From contig CP092877.1 in the NCBI GenBank assembly GCA_030710605.1, positions 2,233,941 to 2,297,940 of the forward strand: a stretch of DNA of 64,000 bases. Reading direction: 5' to 3'. Origin of the DNA: Cordylochernes scorpioides (lineage: Eukaryota; Arthropoda; Arachnida; Pseudoscorpiones; Chernetidae). The translations under genes were made by a program, and so were the position numbers. Shown piece by piece: positions 19,888 through 30,954 of this stretch. Within the stretch, counting starts at the first letter, position 1; every line of letters starts with the position of its first letter. The notes under the pieces are model-generated. The model saw only the letters and a program-made list of their open reading frames with translations. It was not told the origin of the DNA and did not search any database.

Positions 19888-20088
19888 CAGGTGTCGGCAA
19901 ACTGAGGCTCGAGAGCCACATTCGGCTCTTTGGATGTGAAGCTCTTTATATAGTTCCATACGCGAATAATATTTATGCGCGTTCTATTTATTGTTGGCAA
20001 AAAAACAAAAATGTAGCTCTTTAAAAACTTTGAAATTTTGTAAATTGTAATTTTTGATTCTTCCGAATCAAAAGTTTGCAGACTCCTG
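19888..20088. mobile_element. hAT-type MITE, copy 1
   Basis: Ends CAGGTGTCGGCAAACT ... AGTTTGCAGACTCCTG. Flanks TGCTAAGT and TGCTAGGC fit a diverged 8-bp duplication. The family (copies at 29851 and 34264) has the CAGGGNTCGGCAAAC terminus usual for hAT non-autonomous elements. No coding content. Confidence 0.75.
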
Positions 20089-20222
20089 TGCTAGGCTAAT
20101 GTTTCCCAACAGGTGAGGGGGTCGCTAATTTCTGTAAAAATTAATTTACTCAGGTAAAATAAAACGCATAAAAATGCATTGATGTTATATAGTTAATACA
20201 TTCCGTGAAATATGTTCTTAGA

Positions 20223-20624
20223 CAACAACAAAAAAGCCTTTATTTAGGGTCACTGACCCTATACAGGATTCACCAGAGGTATGCATAAGAACAAAGCAGT
20301 GAGACAAAGGAAATAACGATATATACAGAGTAAAAAGAAAAAGAAAAAAAAAAACAAGAAAAGGAAAAAAATAATAAGAAGAAGAAGAAAGAGGGAAGCA
20401 AGAAATCAACACAAAAAGAGTAGCAGTAAGAAAGTGAGGAGTGAGTATCACTTGGCCTTCTTCTGAGATATGGACTTGTGGAAACCATAAAACGCCGTAG
20501 CAATATACTTATTCTGGGTCATATTGTCAATTATTGATGGAAGTGAAGCACAGAGTTGCCCAGTTTTGAGCATAAGGGTTCTTCTTTCTTCTTTCAGAGC
20601 AGAGCAATAAAAAATATAGTGAGG
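20223..20624 (-). mobile_element. LINE 3' end, family B
   Basis: The minus strand holds the last codons of ORF2 (ending like SQKKAK then stop, near 20450). A long T/C-rich 3' UTR follows, with the GGGTCA/TGACCC hairpin and AAATAAAGGCTTTTTTGTTG. The 13-bp ATATGTTCTTAGA is duplicated at 20210-20222 and 20625-20637. A 5'-truncated copy of the element at 51571. The low-complexity 3' UTR makes spurious hydrophobic frames on this strand. Confidence 0.85.
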
Positions 20625-20637
20625 ATATGTTCTTAGA

Positions 20638-20980
20638 TATAAATTCCCATTACAAAATAAGCGTAGAATTCTGAGTTGTCGTCAAAAGGCCATTTAACTT
20701 TGAAGTATGTATGTTATCACTGTTCCAACGTGATGGTCACTCGGGTTGCTTATTCCAGTTGTTGGATTCCTATAGTAACTCGGCGTTCCAGTAACTAAGG
20801 CCACCGAGCATTATCAAACTTCTTATTCCGAGGATTCTAATCAGATCATAGAAAGATATTTAGGCATCTAAATTGAACTCTGGATCCCTGTGCGAGTTGC
20901 GTCTACCAGAATGGCGTGTGGACAACATTTTTCTTAATTTCTTTTAAATTTGAATTAAAAAGTTCTATATTTACTTGGTA
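20638..20980. other. No recognised feature
   Basis: Unassigned sequence between two LINE remnants. No supported gene. Confidence 0.5.
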
Positions 20981-20999
20981 CACATTGATAAAAATCTTT

Positions 21000-21400
21000 C
21001 AACCTTATTGGTGAGATATTGCTATCGTCACGCTCTTTTTTAAGGAGCATGAGAACATTTTGTTTTACAAAAGGTCCAAGACAGCAATATATCTACGCAG
21101 CTGAAATAAATCATTTGTATCAATCAGTTTATAATACTAATTATACAATTCGCACTATTTTTCCAAACGGAATTCCTCCACAGTTCCATCCAAATTTTAT
21201 AGCCACTCAATTTGTCACATCACACGAAAAATTCCAGTACTTACAAAAAAAAAAGAGGTCTATCAGAAACACCAAATTGTTCCTGCGGAGAAACTGAACA
21301 AACTGCTCTTCACCTTATCTACGACTGTCCGAACTTTACAGAAGTGAGACATCGATTGTTCCTTGATCTAAATGGTATAATGAAATATTAAATATGCAAG
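21000..21400 (+). pseudogene. LINE ORF2 C-terminal remnant, family C
   Basis: The first frame (from 21019) reads IYAAEINHLYQSVY and FIATQFVTSHEKFQYL. At an A10 run (21244-21253) the frame shifts and continues as LSETPNCSCGETEQTALH and LIYDCPNF, a C-x-C ... H-x4-C finger. It matches the tail copies at 31345 and 50130. The homopolymer frameshift makes it non-coding, unless the A-run length is an assembly error. Confidence 0.7.
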
Positions 21401-21632
21401 TCGGGTTTTGATAATTATTGTGCAGCAGCATAAATTATAAGGAAGTACATGAAGGAAGACAGTGAAGTTGAAATAATTTTATCTCCATTCCCAAGAATAT
21501 TCCGATAATTATCGGATAAATTATAATTGGAAGATTTGAGCAATTGGAGTGATTTGTTGCTGAATGATCAAATTAAAAAATTTGATAATAAATGAGCTAT
21601 ACATTAAAATGAAACACAAAATAAACCAAATA
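21401..21632. other. No recognised feature
   Basis: AT-rich linker between a LINE remnant and a MITE. Confidence 0.5.
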
Positions 21633-21980
21633 CAGTCGACTCTCGATAATTTGAAACTCAAGGGACCAGAGAAAATTTTCAATTTATCAAGATTTCAAAA
21701 TAACAGGAGTTTAAACAACCAAGAAGGAGGGAGGGAAAAAAATCAAGTGAACAAGAGTTTTATATATCAAAATTCGTGATTTATTATTTTAAACATTTGT
21801 ACAGTTAGTCACAAATGTTAATTTGTGACAAGATACTATTCCTTCAACTTCAAATTACCGAGGGGACCAATTAATATTGATTTTATTCAACTTATCGAGT
21901 ATTTTTCAAGGGACCGGGAAAATTTTTCAAATTATCGAGAGATTCAAATTAACGAGTTTCAAATTATCGAGAGTCGACTG
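21633..21980. mobile_element. Tigger/pogo-type MITE
   Basis: A 348-bp element with perfect 27-bp inverted ends starting CAGTCGACTCTCGATAATTT, flanked by TA on both sides (21631-21632, 21981-21982). Inner repeats 'caagggaccgggaaaattttt' recur near both ends. TA targets and CAGTCGA... ends fit pogo/Tigger. No transposase; the frame at 21564-21779 is accidental. Confidence 0.85.
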
Positions 21981-22876
21981 TAGTATGAAATAGAAAATTT
22001 AATCAACATAAAAAAACGATTGAAACCAAAAGTAACGTATTCAGATAATTGGAGTTGTCATATATTATTCTTCCATCGCTACAGCAACTCTCTGAATCAG
22101 CCGATAAATTGTACTCCAGTCCGGCAACTTGTCACAGATCATCCCCAACAGTTTCCACCAATCTCTTTCTCGACAACCGATGACTCACCATATTGATCAG
22201 GGATTCCCAAGGTCGTCTGCAATGTCTGGAGGCGGTGCAACCATCCGTGACTTCTTGAACCCCCGAACTGCTGAACCACAGTTCGTGGCATCGATGGGCT
22301 TCACTCGAAAGTTTTATATATTCTCAACATTTGATACAAAATCTTACAATAATATGTGGGCTATATAGTAAAATTTTATAGATAAATTCAATTTTTTTTT
22401 TAATTATATAGTAAGTGTAATAGGGGATATGTGCACAATATATTGAGTTTGGTAATAAGTGAGATAATTTTTTATATAAAAACACTTGAAAAGGCTTTGC
22501 TCGAGTATGAATTGTTTTACCTAATTATTATAATTATCGTTATGGGCATCTCTCTCTCCTAATTATGGTGTAACTTGTATTTTAATTATAATTTTCAACA
22601 AGGCAATATAATTTCTCGGTTCAAAACTGAAAGTAGAAAAAAAAAGAAACGACAGCTAACCTAAAAATTGCACTCAAAATACTTGTACATTATTTGCTAT
22701 TTCAGAGGAGTCATTGCCACAGTCAAACTTCCAGATTTATATTGAAGATATTGCCACGTGGAAAATTAAGGAAGACAAACTTCAGGATGAGACAGCAATT
22801 TATTTCAGGCAAGTACAAACTATGAGTGATAAACAAAAGATAAGCAAAAGAGGGAAGTTTATAGAGTAACAAAATA
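21981..22876. other. No supported gene
   Basis: One frame at 22129-22368 has even codon composition but no recognisable family. Near 22760 there is a fragment of the dispersed repeat seen at 676. Otherwise AT-rich. Confidence 0.45.
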
Positions 22877-23133
22877 CACCTATCCCCCGATTTACACGGT
22901 AGATACGTTCCTGAGAAAAACGTGTAAATCGAGGGATAGGTGTATATTAAACTGTCAAATCTGAATAGGTGTTCGCCCCCTCATGAATCAGAGCCTCCCA
23001 ATATTCTTTTCAACATAGGTAGTATAGAGTAGAATATCGCATTTAGTATAGTGCGATAAAAAAAACTTATTTGGAAGACCGTGTAAAAGCGAAAACGTGT
23101 AAAACAAGTACTGTGTAAATCGGGGGATAGGTG
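22877..23133. mobile_element. TA-flanked MITE (CACCTATCC), copy 1
   Basis: Ends CACCTATCCCCCGATTTACA ... TGTAAATCGGGGGATAGGTG, with TA on both sides. The first 65 bp are themselves a hairpin with the same motif inverted, so the terminal motif occurs three times. Copies at 25853, 55148 and 60213. TA targets suggest the Tc1/mariner/pogo group; no transposase is present. Confidence 0.85.
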
Positions 23134-23414
23134 TATAAACATGAAAAATGATTCTCTGTTGATAAAATACTTTGCTACAATATAATAGAGAGAAATTTGG
23201 CTCCTCATAATTCATCATTCTCAGACGCTTTTGGTATTTTTGTGATAAATAAAAATCCCATAAGGTTATGGCAATAGGCGCAAAGACTATTGTGCCAACT
23301 AGTTATGTTTCTGCCAAGTTGCAGAGTCAGGTCATCATATTTGCCAGAAAACTGGAGAAAAACTTAGACTAGGAAGATATAATAAGTTTCACAGTTGGAT
23401 ATTGTGAAAGTGAA

Positions 23415-23475
23415 ACTGCTCCTGGTCTGACGAGGACTAAATCCTGAAACACGGGTCTTCATAAAGGTTTCATAG
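23415..23475 (+). ncRNA. Hammerhead-like motif, partly decayed
   Basis: CTGACGA (23427-23433), stem II GGA-CTAAA-TCC plus one extra T, GAAA (23446-23449), a short stem III AC-ACGG-GT, and C at the cleavage position (23457). Stem I is weak. Same core layout as the 12482 motif. Probably a PLE remnant; activity is doubtful. Confidence 0.5.
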
Positions 23476-25852
23476 AATTATCAAAGCTGTTGCTGTAGTG
23501 AATTCACACACACAATGAACTGAGAGTCTTTCAATTACTTAAAATTTACTTCAATTACTTCCTTGTTTTAAAAATTCTTAAGTCTATTTTGTTGAATACA
23601 TATGAAACTCGAGATATGGACTTTCTACCAACGCAGGAGATTGTGTGCCGCCCAGTTCCGGGGGCCAGGACGCGGCCATCTTGCCGGGGACGCTTGACAG
23701 CCCACGTGGAACTGAGACATTGTCCGCGGATATCGAGCGGACGTTGGGATGTAGTTTGTAAGTTGCCAGCACAGATGGTATAACGTGCTGGAGAAATCAT
23801 TCTTTGCTGAACACAATTGTTGTGGGAAGACATTATTTGTGATGGTTACTCTCTTGGAAGCACAGGATCTCTTCAACATCTGTCGAATCCATTCAGTCTG
23901 AACAATATGCTATATTCAGATCTGGTATTTAAAGACACGTTAGAACCTGACTTCAGTGGTTCCCAGCCCCCAGCTATAACTCTCGAGGGCACAATAAAGT
24001 AAAGGGAAATTAACAACTCCGCACCAGGCGTCTCTCAGCTGAGAGCGCAAGATTCGGAATGACTTCAGATTTACAGCAATATTAGACATCTTGTCATTAC
24101 AGGAAAGGGCACAGTCCACACTAATTATGAGCAATATTAGAGAGATTCAATGTTTTTTTATTTAATTTTGATAAATCAATTTTTAAAAACATCAATTTTA
24201 TTCACATACCTGAATATACACTGGTTTATCCAATCGTGTGTGGGTTATATTAATAATTTCTATAGAATTTCTCTCCGTTTTACAAAAATATAATTGCATA
24301 CATATATATTATTTCTATTTAAAAAAAAAAAGAAAGGCTGAAGTAAGAATTATTTTCCAAACTTTTTTATTTACATATTCTATCTCCACATAATTAAAAA
24401 AAAAGTGCAGTTATGAAATATTTTCTATTACGCCTCTGATATTTGTGCCTTTGTAAATGGCCTTGGAGATAGGACATCAAGATTTTCAAAGAGAAGCGTA
24501 TTTCATCGTGGCTGTCAACTTCTAATGAATGGTCTATTCCTTTCTTGAAAGGAGCGATTCGTTAAGAAGAGGACAATGGTTGGGCTGGAGCCAAGGGGAA
24601 GATGTCCCACAATACATAGCTAGATGGCTAAGATGGCCATTGGTGATATTTGGAATATGGATTGAAGCAATTTGTTTTGATGGTACCTGATTCTCGCATA
24701 ATTCCAAACATCAGTGAATGCAAGTAATCAAACGGAGCTGTGGTGCCGAGTTGATTCTACATGTGTACTTGTGGTAAACTTACAGCATCGCAAACTCCAA
24801 CCCACCAGGATTATAATGGCGGCTTGCACTATGTGTGCTCGAAAAAAGCAACGACACTATTAAGTTCGGACAGGACACTGCTAAACAGCACTGGAACCTA
24901 CAATAGGAAGTTTTGGTTTCACTTTGTCATAAAAACATACAAAATAATTTAAGTGCAATTCACTATGGTGAAACTTGAAGTTATAAATTCCTAATAGATT
25001 GAACTAAGAGTTTGAATACGAAACAAAAACTTGGCGAATACTTCACCCTGGTATCTGACGTGGCTTGCGCCATTTAAAACTGGGTTCACAAACATCCGAC
25101 ACAGTACGCTGAAGTCCTTCCGTCGACATGGACTCGGAGTTCACACCTGTGGAATTCACACTATAAATGGCGGGTCATGGAATATCTATCTTTAACAACT
25201 ATACATTATTATTCGATTTCTATTTTAAACATCAGGTCTCACAATTCGCTTCTTTTAAACAACCGGGCCATAAAATCCACATCATACCAGGGGAAAGAGT
25301 AAACATACGGCTATTGGGCCACGAAATTATGGTTTTCAACAAAAACCGGACTATGGAAAGTTAATACTTTTAAAAACCACCTTAACAAAAAATTCAAATC
25401 GTCGACGACCATAGTACCATGGAGCTCACATATGTAACACCCGCCAGATTCACATCGTTAAACACAATAAGTCACAAAATCTCATCTTTGTCAACAATCG
25501 GGCCACGGAGTTCAACCTTTAACAATCACCGGGTTACAGAATTGGCATCCGGGTCATAAAGTTCACATTTTTAACAATCACGGCATCACAGAATTCAATT
25601 CATTAGTTGACAGCCTCGTATGTTGATGAAGATTTAACAACTCATTTATAGTTTCACCGTCTCGTGACATTTTCGCATAGATCTTTAAAACATACGCTGT
25701 AGCTTTTGTTTGCTCGTTTTGTGAGTTAAAAAATGCTCCCGTTGAACGTCGGATTCTATGGGTGACATTTCAAGGAATTCAGCGGCAAACATTCAATATA
25801 TATATCCAATAAGAGAATTGTATCACCGAGTAATATTTAGCATAAATTAATA
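23476..25852. other. No confirmed gene; GC-rich patch
   Basis: At 23635-23760 the sequence is GC-rich and contains CGGCCATCTTGCCGG, resembling a YY1-type promoter element. Short frames overlap on both strands there. A decayed SINE copy lies at about 24715-24870. The rest is AT-rich and unassigned. Confidence 0.4.
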
Positions 25853-26126
25853 CACCTATCCCCCGATTTACACGGTACTTGTTTTACACGTTTTCGCTTT
25901 TACACGGTTTTCCAGATAAGTTTTTTTTTTTTTATCGCACTATACTAAATGCTACTGTGATTGAACACATGCGCTGTGTACACATCTCACGTGGAATCCC
26001 GAGCTTATGTGCTGACTACATATTTTAACCTGTCAATGCATTTTATTTTTATTTCTGTGTACACCTATCCCCCGATTTACACGTTTTTCTCAGAACGTAT
26101 CTACCGTGTAAATCAGGGGATAGGTG
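25853..26126. mobile_element. TA-flanked MITE (CACCTATCC), copy 2
   Basis: Same ends as copy 1 in the opposite orientation, flanked by TA. About 100 bp of the interior (roughly 25953-26060) is unrelated to the other copies, so it was replaced or acquired. Confidence 0.8.
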
Positions 26127-26159
26127 TATTAGGCAAAATAACGCGTCATCTATATGACT

Positions 26160-26585
26160 ATGTGTGAAACAAACATTCGCGTCTAAATGTTTTTATTTGC
26201 TATATATAGATGGTACGTTATTGCTTTGTGTTAATTTATACCTAACTGGCCTTGTCCTTATTGTTTGTGGAAGAGCATTGCTTGAAAGCAAATATTTATA
26301 TGTAATTCTACTGTCCTAAAAGCTTATTTCCATAGTTTTCTTAAATACAATTTCTGAGATTTAACCCTTCAGTGTAGCATATATAAGCAGAATGCTCCAA
26401 TACAGTATTAGAGCTCTAAAGAAGATGTCTGGTAGATTAAATTGGCGAAACCGTTGGGAGAGTTCACCACTGATGAACCAAGCTCTCCCAATATTTTTCA
26501 TCGCAGTAAGGACAGTAGAAGTTTGATTCATGTGTGAAAGTAACATTCGCGTCTTAATGTTTTTATTAGAAATATTTAGTATACG
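26160..26585. repeat. Foldback family element FB2
   Basis: Carries the conserved loop ATTGGCGAAACCG ... CTGATGAACCAAG (26441-26490) and an arm 'catcgcagtaaggacagtag', followed by 'acattcgcgtcttaatg'. The arm segment 'acattcgcgtctaaatg' also occurs at about 26170 in the same orientation, so the element is rearranged. No coding content. Confidence 0.55.
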
Positions 26586-26644
26586 CCAAGAGATAACATA
26601 TCGGGAATTGTAGCATAATGTTTAAATCAACAGATTATTTATTC

Positions 26645-26828
26645 ACACTCATAAACAAAACTTAAATGGAACTTTGATGTCGCCGTGCGTCTATTTTTTT
26701 TTCAGGAGACAGAGGCAATTATGTTCACACTTGGTTATCTCGTGTATCTTCAATAAACATATATATGGTAAAAGGTAATAAAAATACATGGTAAAAGGTA
26801 CAACTTCCTTAAGTTTTGTCCATGAGTG
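26645..26828. mobile_element. Mariner-type MITE (CACTCATGGAC), copy 1
   Basis: Ends CACTCATAAACAAAACTTAA ... TTAAGTTTTGTCCATGAGTG, flanked by TA on the right and close to TA on the left. The same ends occur at 36005 and in the tandem-expanded copy at 46539. Confidence 0.7.
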
Positions 26829-28036
26829 TAGGTTATTTGTTACTCAGAATATAGCTTTATTGTCTTTCTTATAGTGAAAATTTAAATTATATAAAAATTT
26901 ATGTTTTAATTAAATTGTCATTCTCATGTTTGCTCTTCCTCATTTCTCCACGTGACAATATATTGTGAGTGTGAAAGTAAATAAAATTTTAAAATAAGAA
27001 ACCACTAAAAAACAAATTTGATATATCCTTTTGGTGTTTTATCGATTTAAAATCCATAAAATCTCCAGAAGAATGCGAGAAATTACCAGAGAGTTTTCTA
27101 ACAGCCGCGAACGCATGTATGTCTCTTTGTCCATCCATGGGTCTGGTTTAAACAGCAGGACTTGGTTGGTGAGGTTTTCACCGCTGTTTCTAAAGACTTC
27201 CTCATTTTTAAAATCGAAATTCAAGAGAAGGAAGTCGAGGTGCATTTGTGGTTTTTGCATCCTGGCAGATTGCGGCCCCGGCAGTTTCTTGAGCAGTTGC
27301 CCAACGGACGTAATTGGCTTGCGTCATTGCAATTAAACAATTTCTTCTGCCTAACTAACGACGCTGTAATCCAAGTCTAATTAATTTCTTTACAAATTCT
27401 CTCCTCTCCAAAAGGCCTCGATTCTTCTTCCCACAAATTAATTCCATTGTGCAAGGCAAGGTTAAACCAACACCTGACTCAACACCCCGTTTGACCAGCA
27501 GTAGGAACTGGTGTCGGAAAACAATTCTATCTTCTAATAGATTACTTCACTTTTTAAATATTTCCTCCCGATTTTGTGATATCTAAACACCTTTCTAAAA
27601 TCTTATTAAGCATGAATACCTTTGCATTTGTAAATAGAGAGAGAGAATATAGTTTTACGGGCTACTAACCAAAGTGTATGAATTTTGAGCCCGAAAATGG
27701 ACGTCGCAAGCAGACAAACCGCAATGCACTGTAGCAGAGTACTAAGGTGGTATTTTTAAAAACCGAATTTATTTTGAAATATGCACAATTTAAACGTGCA
27801 AATATTTTTTGATGAAAGAAAAAGGCACAAATTCCTTATATATGAGAATTGCTTCTACAAACGAAAAATGTCGAGTAAATAAAATTTGTCAAAGTGGCTT
27901 GTTCAAATACATCTGTCTTCAGCGGCCTCTCAGAGGAATGAAACAAGATAGTGGATGCTATCACAGATCTAACATAAGTTCTATATACTGTGGAGTTTTA
28001 AAATCTTGTAAACTATACAACATTATGATGCATTAG
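26829..28036. other. No confirmed gene
   Basis: Overlapping frames on both strands at 27031-27380 have better base composition than average, but no family I recognise. The overlap makes it unclear which, if any, is coding. Otherwise AT-rich. Confidence 0.4.
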
Positions 28037-28320
28037 CGCGCCATATGTCATGGAAATTCGAATCTATTATATATGCGTATGATTCTTTAAAAAATTAAAC
28101 AATTTCTACTGCCCTTACTGCAATGGAAAAAGGTATGGTAAATTAAACTGGCGAAACCGCTGGGAGGGTTCACCACTGATGAGCCAGGCCCTCCCATTAA
28201 TTTTTTCCATTGCAGTAAGAGCAGTAGAAATTATTTTATTTTTAAAATAATCATAGGCGTCTATAATAGTTTCGAATTTTCATATTGAACATTAGGTGAC
28301 AGTTTGGTAACGCGTGAAAA
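28037..28320. repeat. Foldback family element FB3
   Basis: About 110-bp inverted arms ('cgaatctattatatatgcg ... ttactgcaatggaaaaa' and its reverse complement) enclose a 65-bp loop. The loop contains ACTGGCGAAACCGCTGGGAG and CACTGATGAGCCAG. This is the cleanest simple copy of the family. Confidence 0.75.
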
Positions 28321-29336
28321 CCGTATGTAAAGCCAAACAATTCTAAGTTCCTCTATTGGAGACTTTTCTACCAGATTTCGGTAAATTTCCCTTTTCACAA
28401 CTCTACTTCAGAACTATTATTCAAAGTAAGCATTTCCTAAAGAGAATGAGAGGAAGTTAGTGAAACGTCGGTAGTCAGAAATAAACTAATTGGTTGATGT
28501 ATTTTTCTCCGAATCAACTTCCAACGAACAAGTTAAACATCTTCTCTATCAATATACAAATGCTTATAGAATAACTAATTTTTCTCCCAAATCAATAAAC
28601 CAATTTCCTGAAAGCTTTAAATGGTTAAAATATAAGACATAGCAAAATAAATAACTTAGAAAAAAATTGTTTGGTTTTACCAAAACGCTCGCGTGCCAAA
28701 ACTAAATGTGTAATTTGCTTCTTATTTGAAGAAGTCGATATTTTGAAGACTAATATTCTGTTAATAACGGCTATATTTTGTATTAAGACTTTTTAACGTG
28801 ACAATAATAACTTCCACATAAAAAGTAAAAAGCAATATAAATTTGAATCACATTGATGTGGCTACATACCACATTCGACTAATGGTCTTGAATTATTAGT
28901 TTTTTGCTGGTTGTTTTTTCACTTTTCTTTTTCAATATCTAGTGTTATAATCGTGATAAATATTCACACAGCATCAACACGCTATCCTGATAACAATTCT
29001 AATAGAAAGGAGCTGTGAAATGGGAATATATTTCATAAAAAAGAACCTCACTAATAAACATAATATATATGATAGGAGAGCCATCTTCCTGTGATCATGC
29101 TAGAAAACCAACTCTGCAACATGGTAATTTATAAAATAGTTATATATATAAACTTGAGACGTTACAAAGAATTAAAAATAAAAATGGAAAAATATTTTTC
29201 AAATGCACACAAATTCTTTTAAAATGTTATTTAAATTTATTCTGATTAAATTGTAATTTTTTTTATTTATTGAAAATCGATGATGTACATAATAATTTAG
29301 AAAATTTCAATAAATAGACAAAAACAAGACATATGA
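28321..29336. other. No recognised feature
   Basis: AT-rich, with no frames of interest on either strand. Confidence 0.5.
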
Positions 29337-29460
29337 GAAGAGATTGGCTCATCAGTGGTGAACCCTCCCAGCGGTTTTACCAGTTTGATCTGCCATACTG
29401 CTTTTTAGAACTCGGCTATTGTATTGAACGATTCTGTTTAAAATCCGACACTGAAAGGAT
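29337..29460 (-). repeat. Foldback loop fragment FB4
   Basis: The minus strand carries the conserved loop (29345-29392: ACTGGTAAAACCGCTGGGAG then CTGATGAGCCAA) without a matching pair of arms. Decayed copy. Confidence 0.6.
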
Positions 29461-29557
29461 GAACATTAGTTATGATTTTTAATCAATCTATGATATCTGC
29501 TTTTGGACTGTCAAATTACGTGTACATTTTCGTCGTAGTAAGTACATGAGGAAGTTT

Positions 29558-30056
29558 TTTTTTTTTTTTTATTATTATCCCTAGTACACGCGGTACAGGC
29601 CATGATAATCATGGTAGGTAGAAGTTGGCGACTGCTTTTACTGTAAGTGCACCACATGTCTACACATGTGAAAAACAGTTCGACTTTGCACTTACAAATG
29701 TGCCAGAGCCCCGTTTGGTTACTTGCACTCGCTGGTGGATTTGGACTTTTACAAGAATTGAGGGCCATTGGATCATTTTTTTATTAGAAAAAAGTGCCCA
29801 ATGCGGGATTCGAACCCGGGTCGTAGCGGTCAAAAACCAACGGTTTAGTCCAGGGATCGGCAAACTTTTGAGTCGGAAGAAACAAAAATTACAATTTACA
29901 AAATTTCAAAGATTTTAAATAGCCACAACATTTTTTTTCTCGCCAACAATAAATAGTAATCGCATAAATAATATTTACGTATGGAACTATTTAAAGAGCC
30001 GCATGTGGTCACGAGCCGGAGTTTGCCGACCCCTGGGTTAGACTTCCATCGACCCC
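29558..30056 (-). mobile_element. SINE copy 3 with nested hAT MITE
   Basis: A complete SINE flanked by the 13-bp CATGAGGAAGTTT (29545-29557 and 30057-30069). The tRNA-like head on the minus strand has a good B box (GGGTTCGAATCCC). It is split at 29851-30035 by a hAT-type MITE. The long T run at 29559 onward is the A-rich tail. Confidence 0.85.
29851..30035. mobile_element. hAT-type MITE inside SINE, copy 2
   Basis: Ends CAGGGATCGGCAAACTTTTG ... GAGTTTGCCGACCCCTG. Flanking octamers GTTTAGTC and GGTTAGAC each differ by one base from the uninterrupted SINE sequence, fitting an 8-bp hAT target duplication. Confidence 0.85.
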
Positions 30057-30164
30057 CATGAGGAAGTTTGCTTTATTTAAGAGTGAAAAATTCGTGCTAA
30101 ATAGTTTCATTTCGTTTAATAAATAGCGCGCAATTGGTATTAAGGTAGAAGATATATCAGTTAC

Positions 30165-30308
30165 CTTGTCGAGAAGAGAACATCTTTCTGCAGTTGTGGT
30201 TGAGACACACGGATCTGCAACACACCCTTGGTGAGCTTCAGTCACAGGTAATGGTGTCCTAGCTCCACTGTCAGAATCATTCATTATGGTTATAAATTCA
30301 ATTGCAAT
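30165..30308 (-). CDS. Candidate host exon with start codon
   Basis: On the minus strand an acceptor-like TTTTATCTATAG precedes 24 nt and an ATG at 30284. Exactly 40 codons follow (beginning MNDSDSGARTPLPV), then a donor-like GACAAG|GTAACT after 30165, leaving phase 0. No repeat I know overlaps it, and SINE copy 3 lies just downstream, as in an intron. I do not recognise the protein. A similar DSDSGA string is encoded in a GC-rich patch at about 45265 on the same strand, possibly an alternative first exon. Chance cannot be excluded. Confidence 0.3.
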
Positions 30309-30334
30309 CTATAGATAAAATTTGTAACAAATAA

Positions 30335-30660
30335 ATTTAATGGCAATATGTTTATTTTCAATAATATCATAAATATTATTTCTACAGACCTATAAGTTTG
30401 AGTCTATAGGTTCACTAAACATCCCTAAGCTGCCTTCCATAGAAAATACAGGGTATATCCCAAACCAATCCAATACAATAGTAGAGCTGTCTAGAGATCA
30501 ATTTGGCGAAACCGCTGAAAGGGTTCACTACTGATGAACCAAGCCCTCTCATTCAATAACTTTTATAATTGCAGTAAGGTCTGTAGAGATAATATTTGAT
30601 GATATTATTGAAAAGAAACACGTTGCAAGTAAGTTTATTTGTTACAAATTTCATTCATTA
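30335..30660. repeat. Foldback family element FB5
   Basis: Arms 'ttcaataatatcataaatatt' and 'aatatttgatgatattattga', with 'acagacctat' facing 'gcagtaaggtctgt', enclose a loop. The loop carries ATTTGGCGAAACCGCTGAAA and CTGATGAACCAAG (30502-30560). Confidence 0.65.
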
Positions 30661-30954
30661 TATATCAAGAGGAATCTAACATTTCAAATTGTAGTAGATA
30701 GCGCTGACAAGTCTAGATACAGAGGTATCACACACACTACCAGGCCCTAGTTTACGTAGAAACTTCCACTTTCCCAAGTTGCCGTAACTACAAGTATGTG
30801 GCAAGAGAGAGAGAGAGAGAGAGAGAGAGATTTCTTCCACTTCAGTTTATTTGTTGAGTTGTTCTGAAAGTTTTTATTTAGGACATTTAGAGAATTCATC
30901 TTCAAATACACTGTTTCAATATACGTAATTACATAATCTGCCTTTTCTCTTTAA
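30661..30954. other. No gene; (GA)n microsatellite
   Basis: A (GA)n run at about 30803-30831. Nothing else recognised. Confidence 0.5.

Noticed and set aside
20218..20503. Hydrophobic, phenylalanine-rich frames resembling membrane proteins
   Set aside because: They are translations of the T-rich LINE family B 3' UTR; the same happens at 52071-52407 and 34869-35069.
27031..27380. Overlapping frames as a host exon
   Set aside because: Both strands are open, there are no clear splice sites, and nothing is recognisable; left as unassigned.
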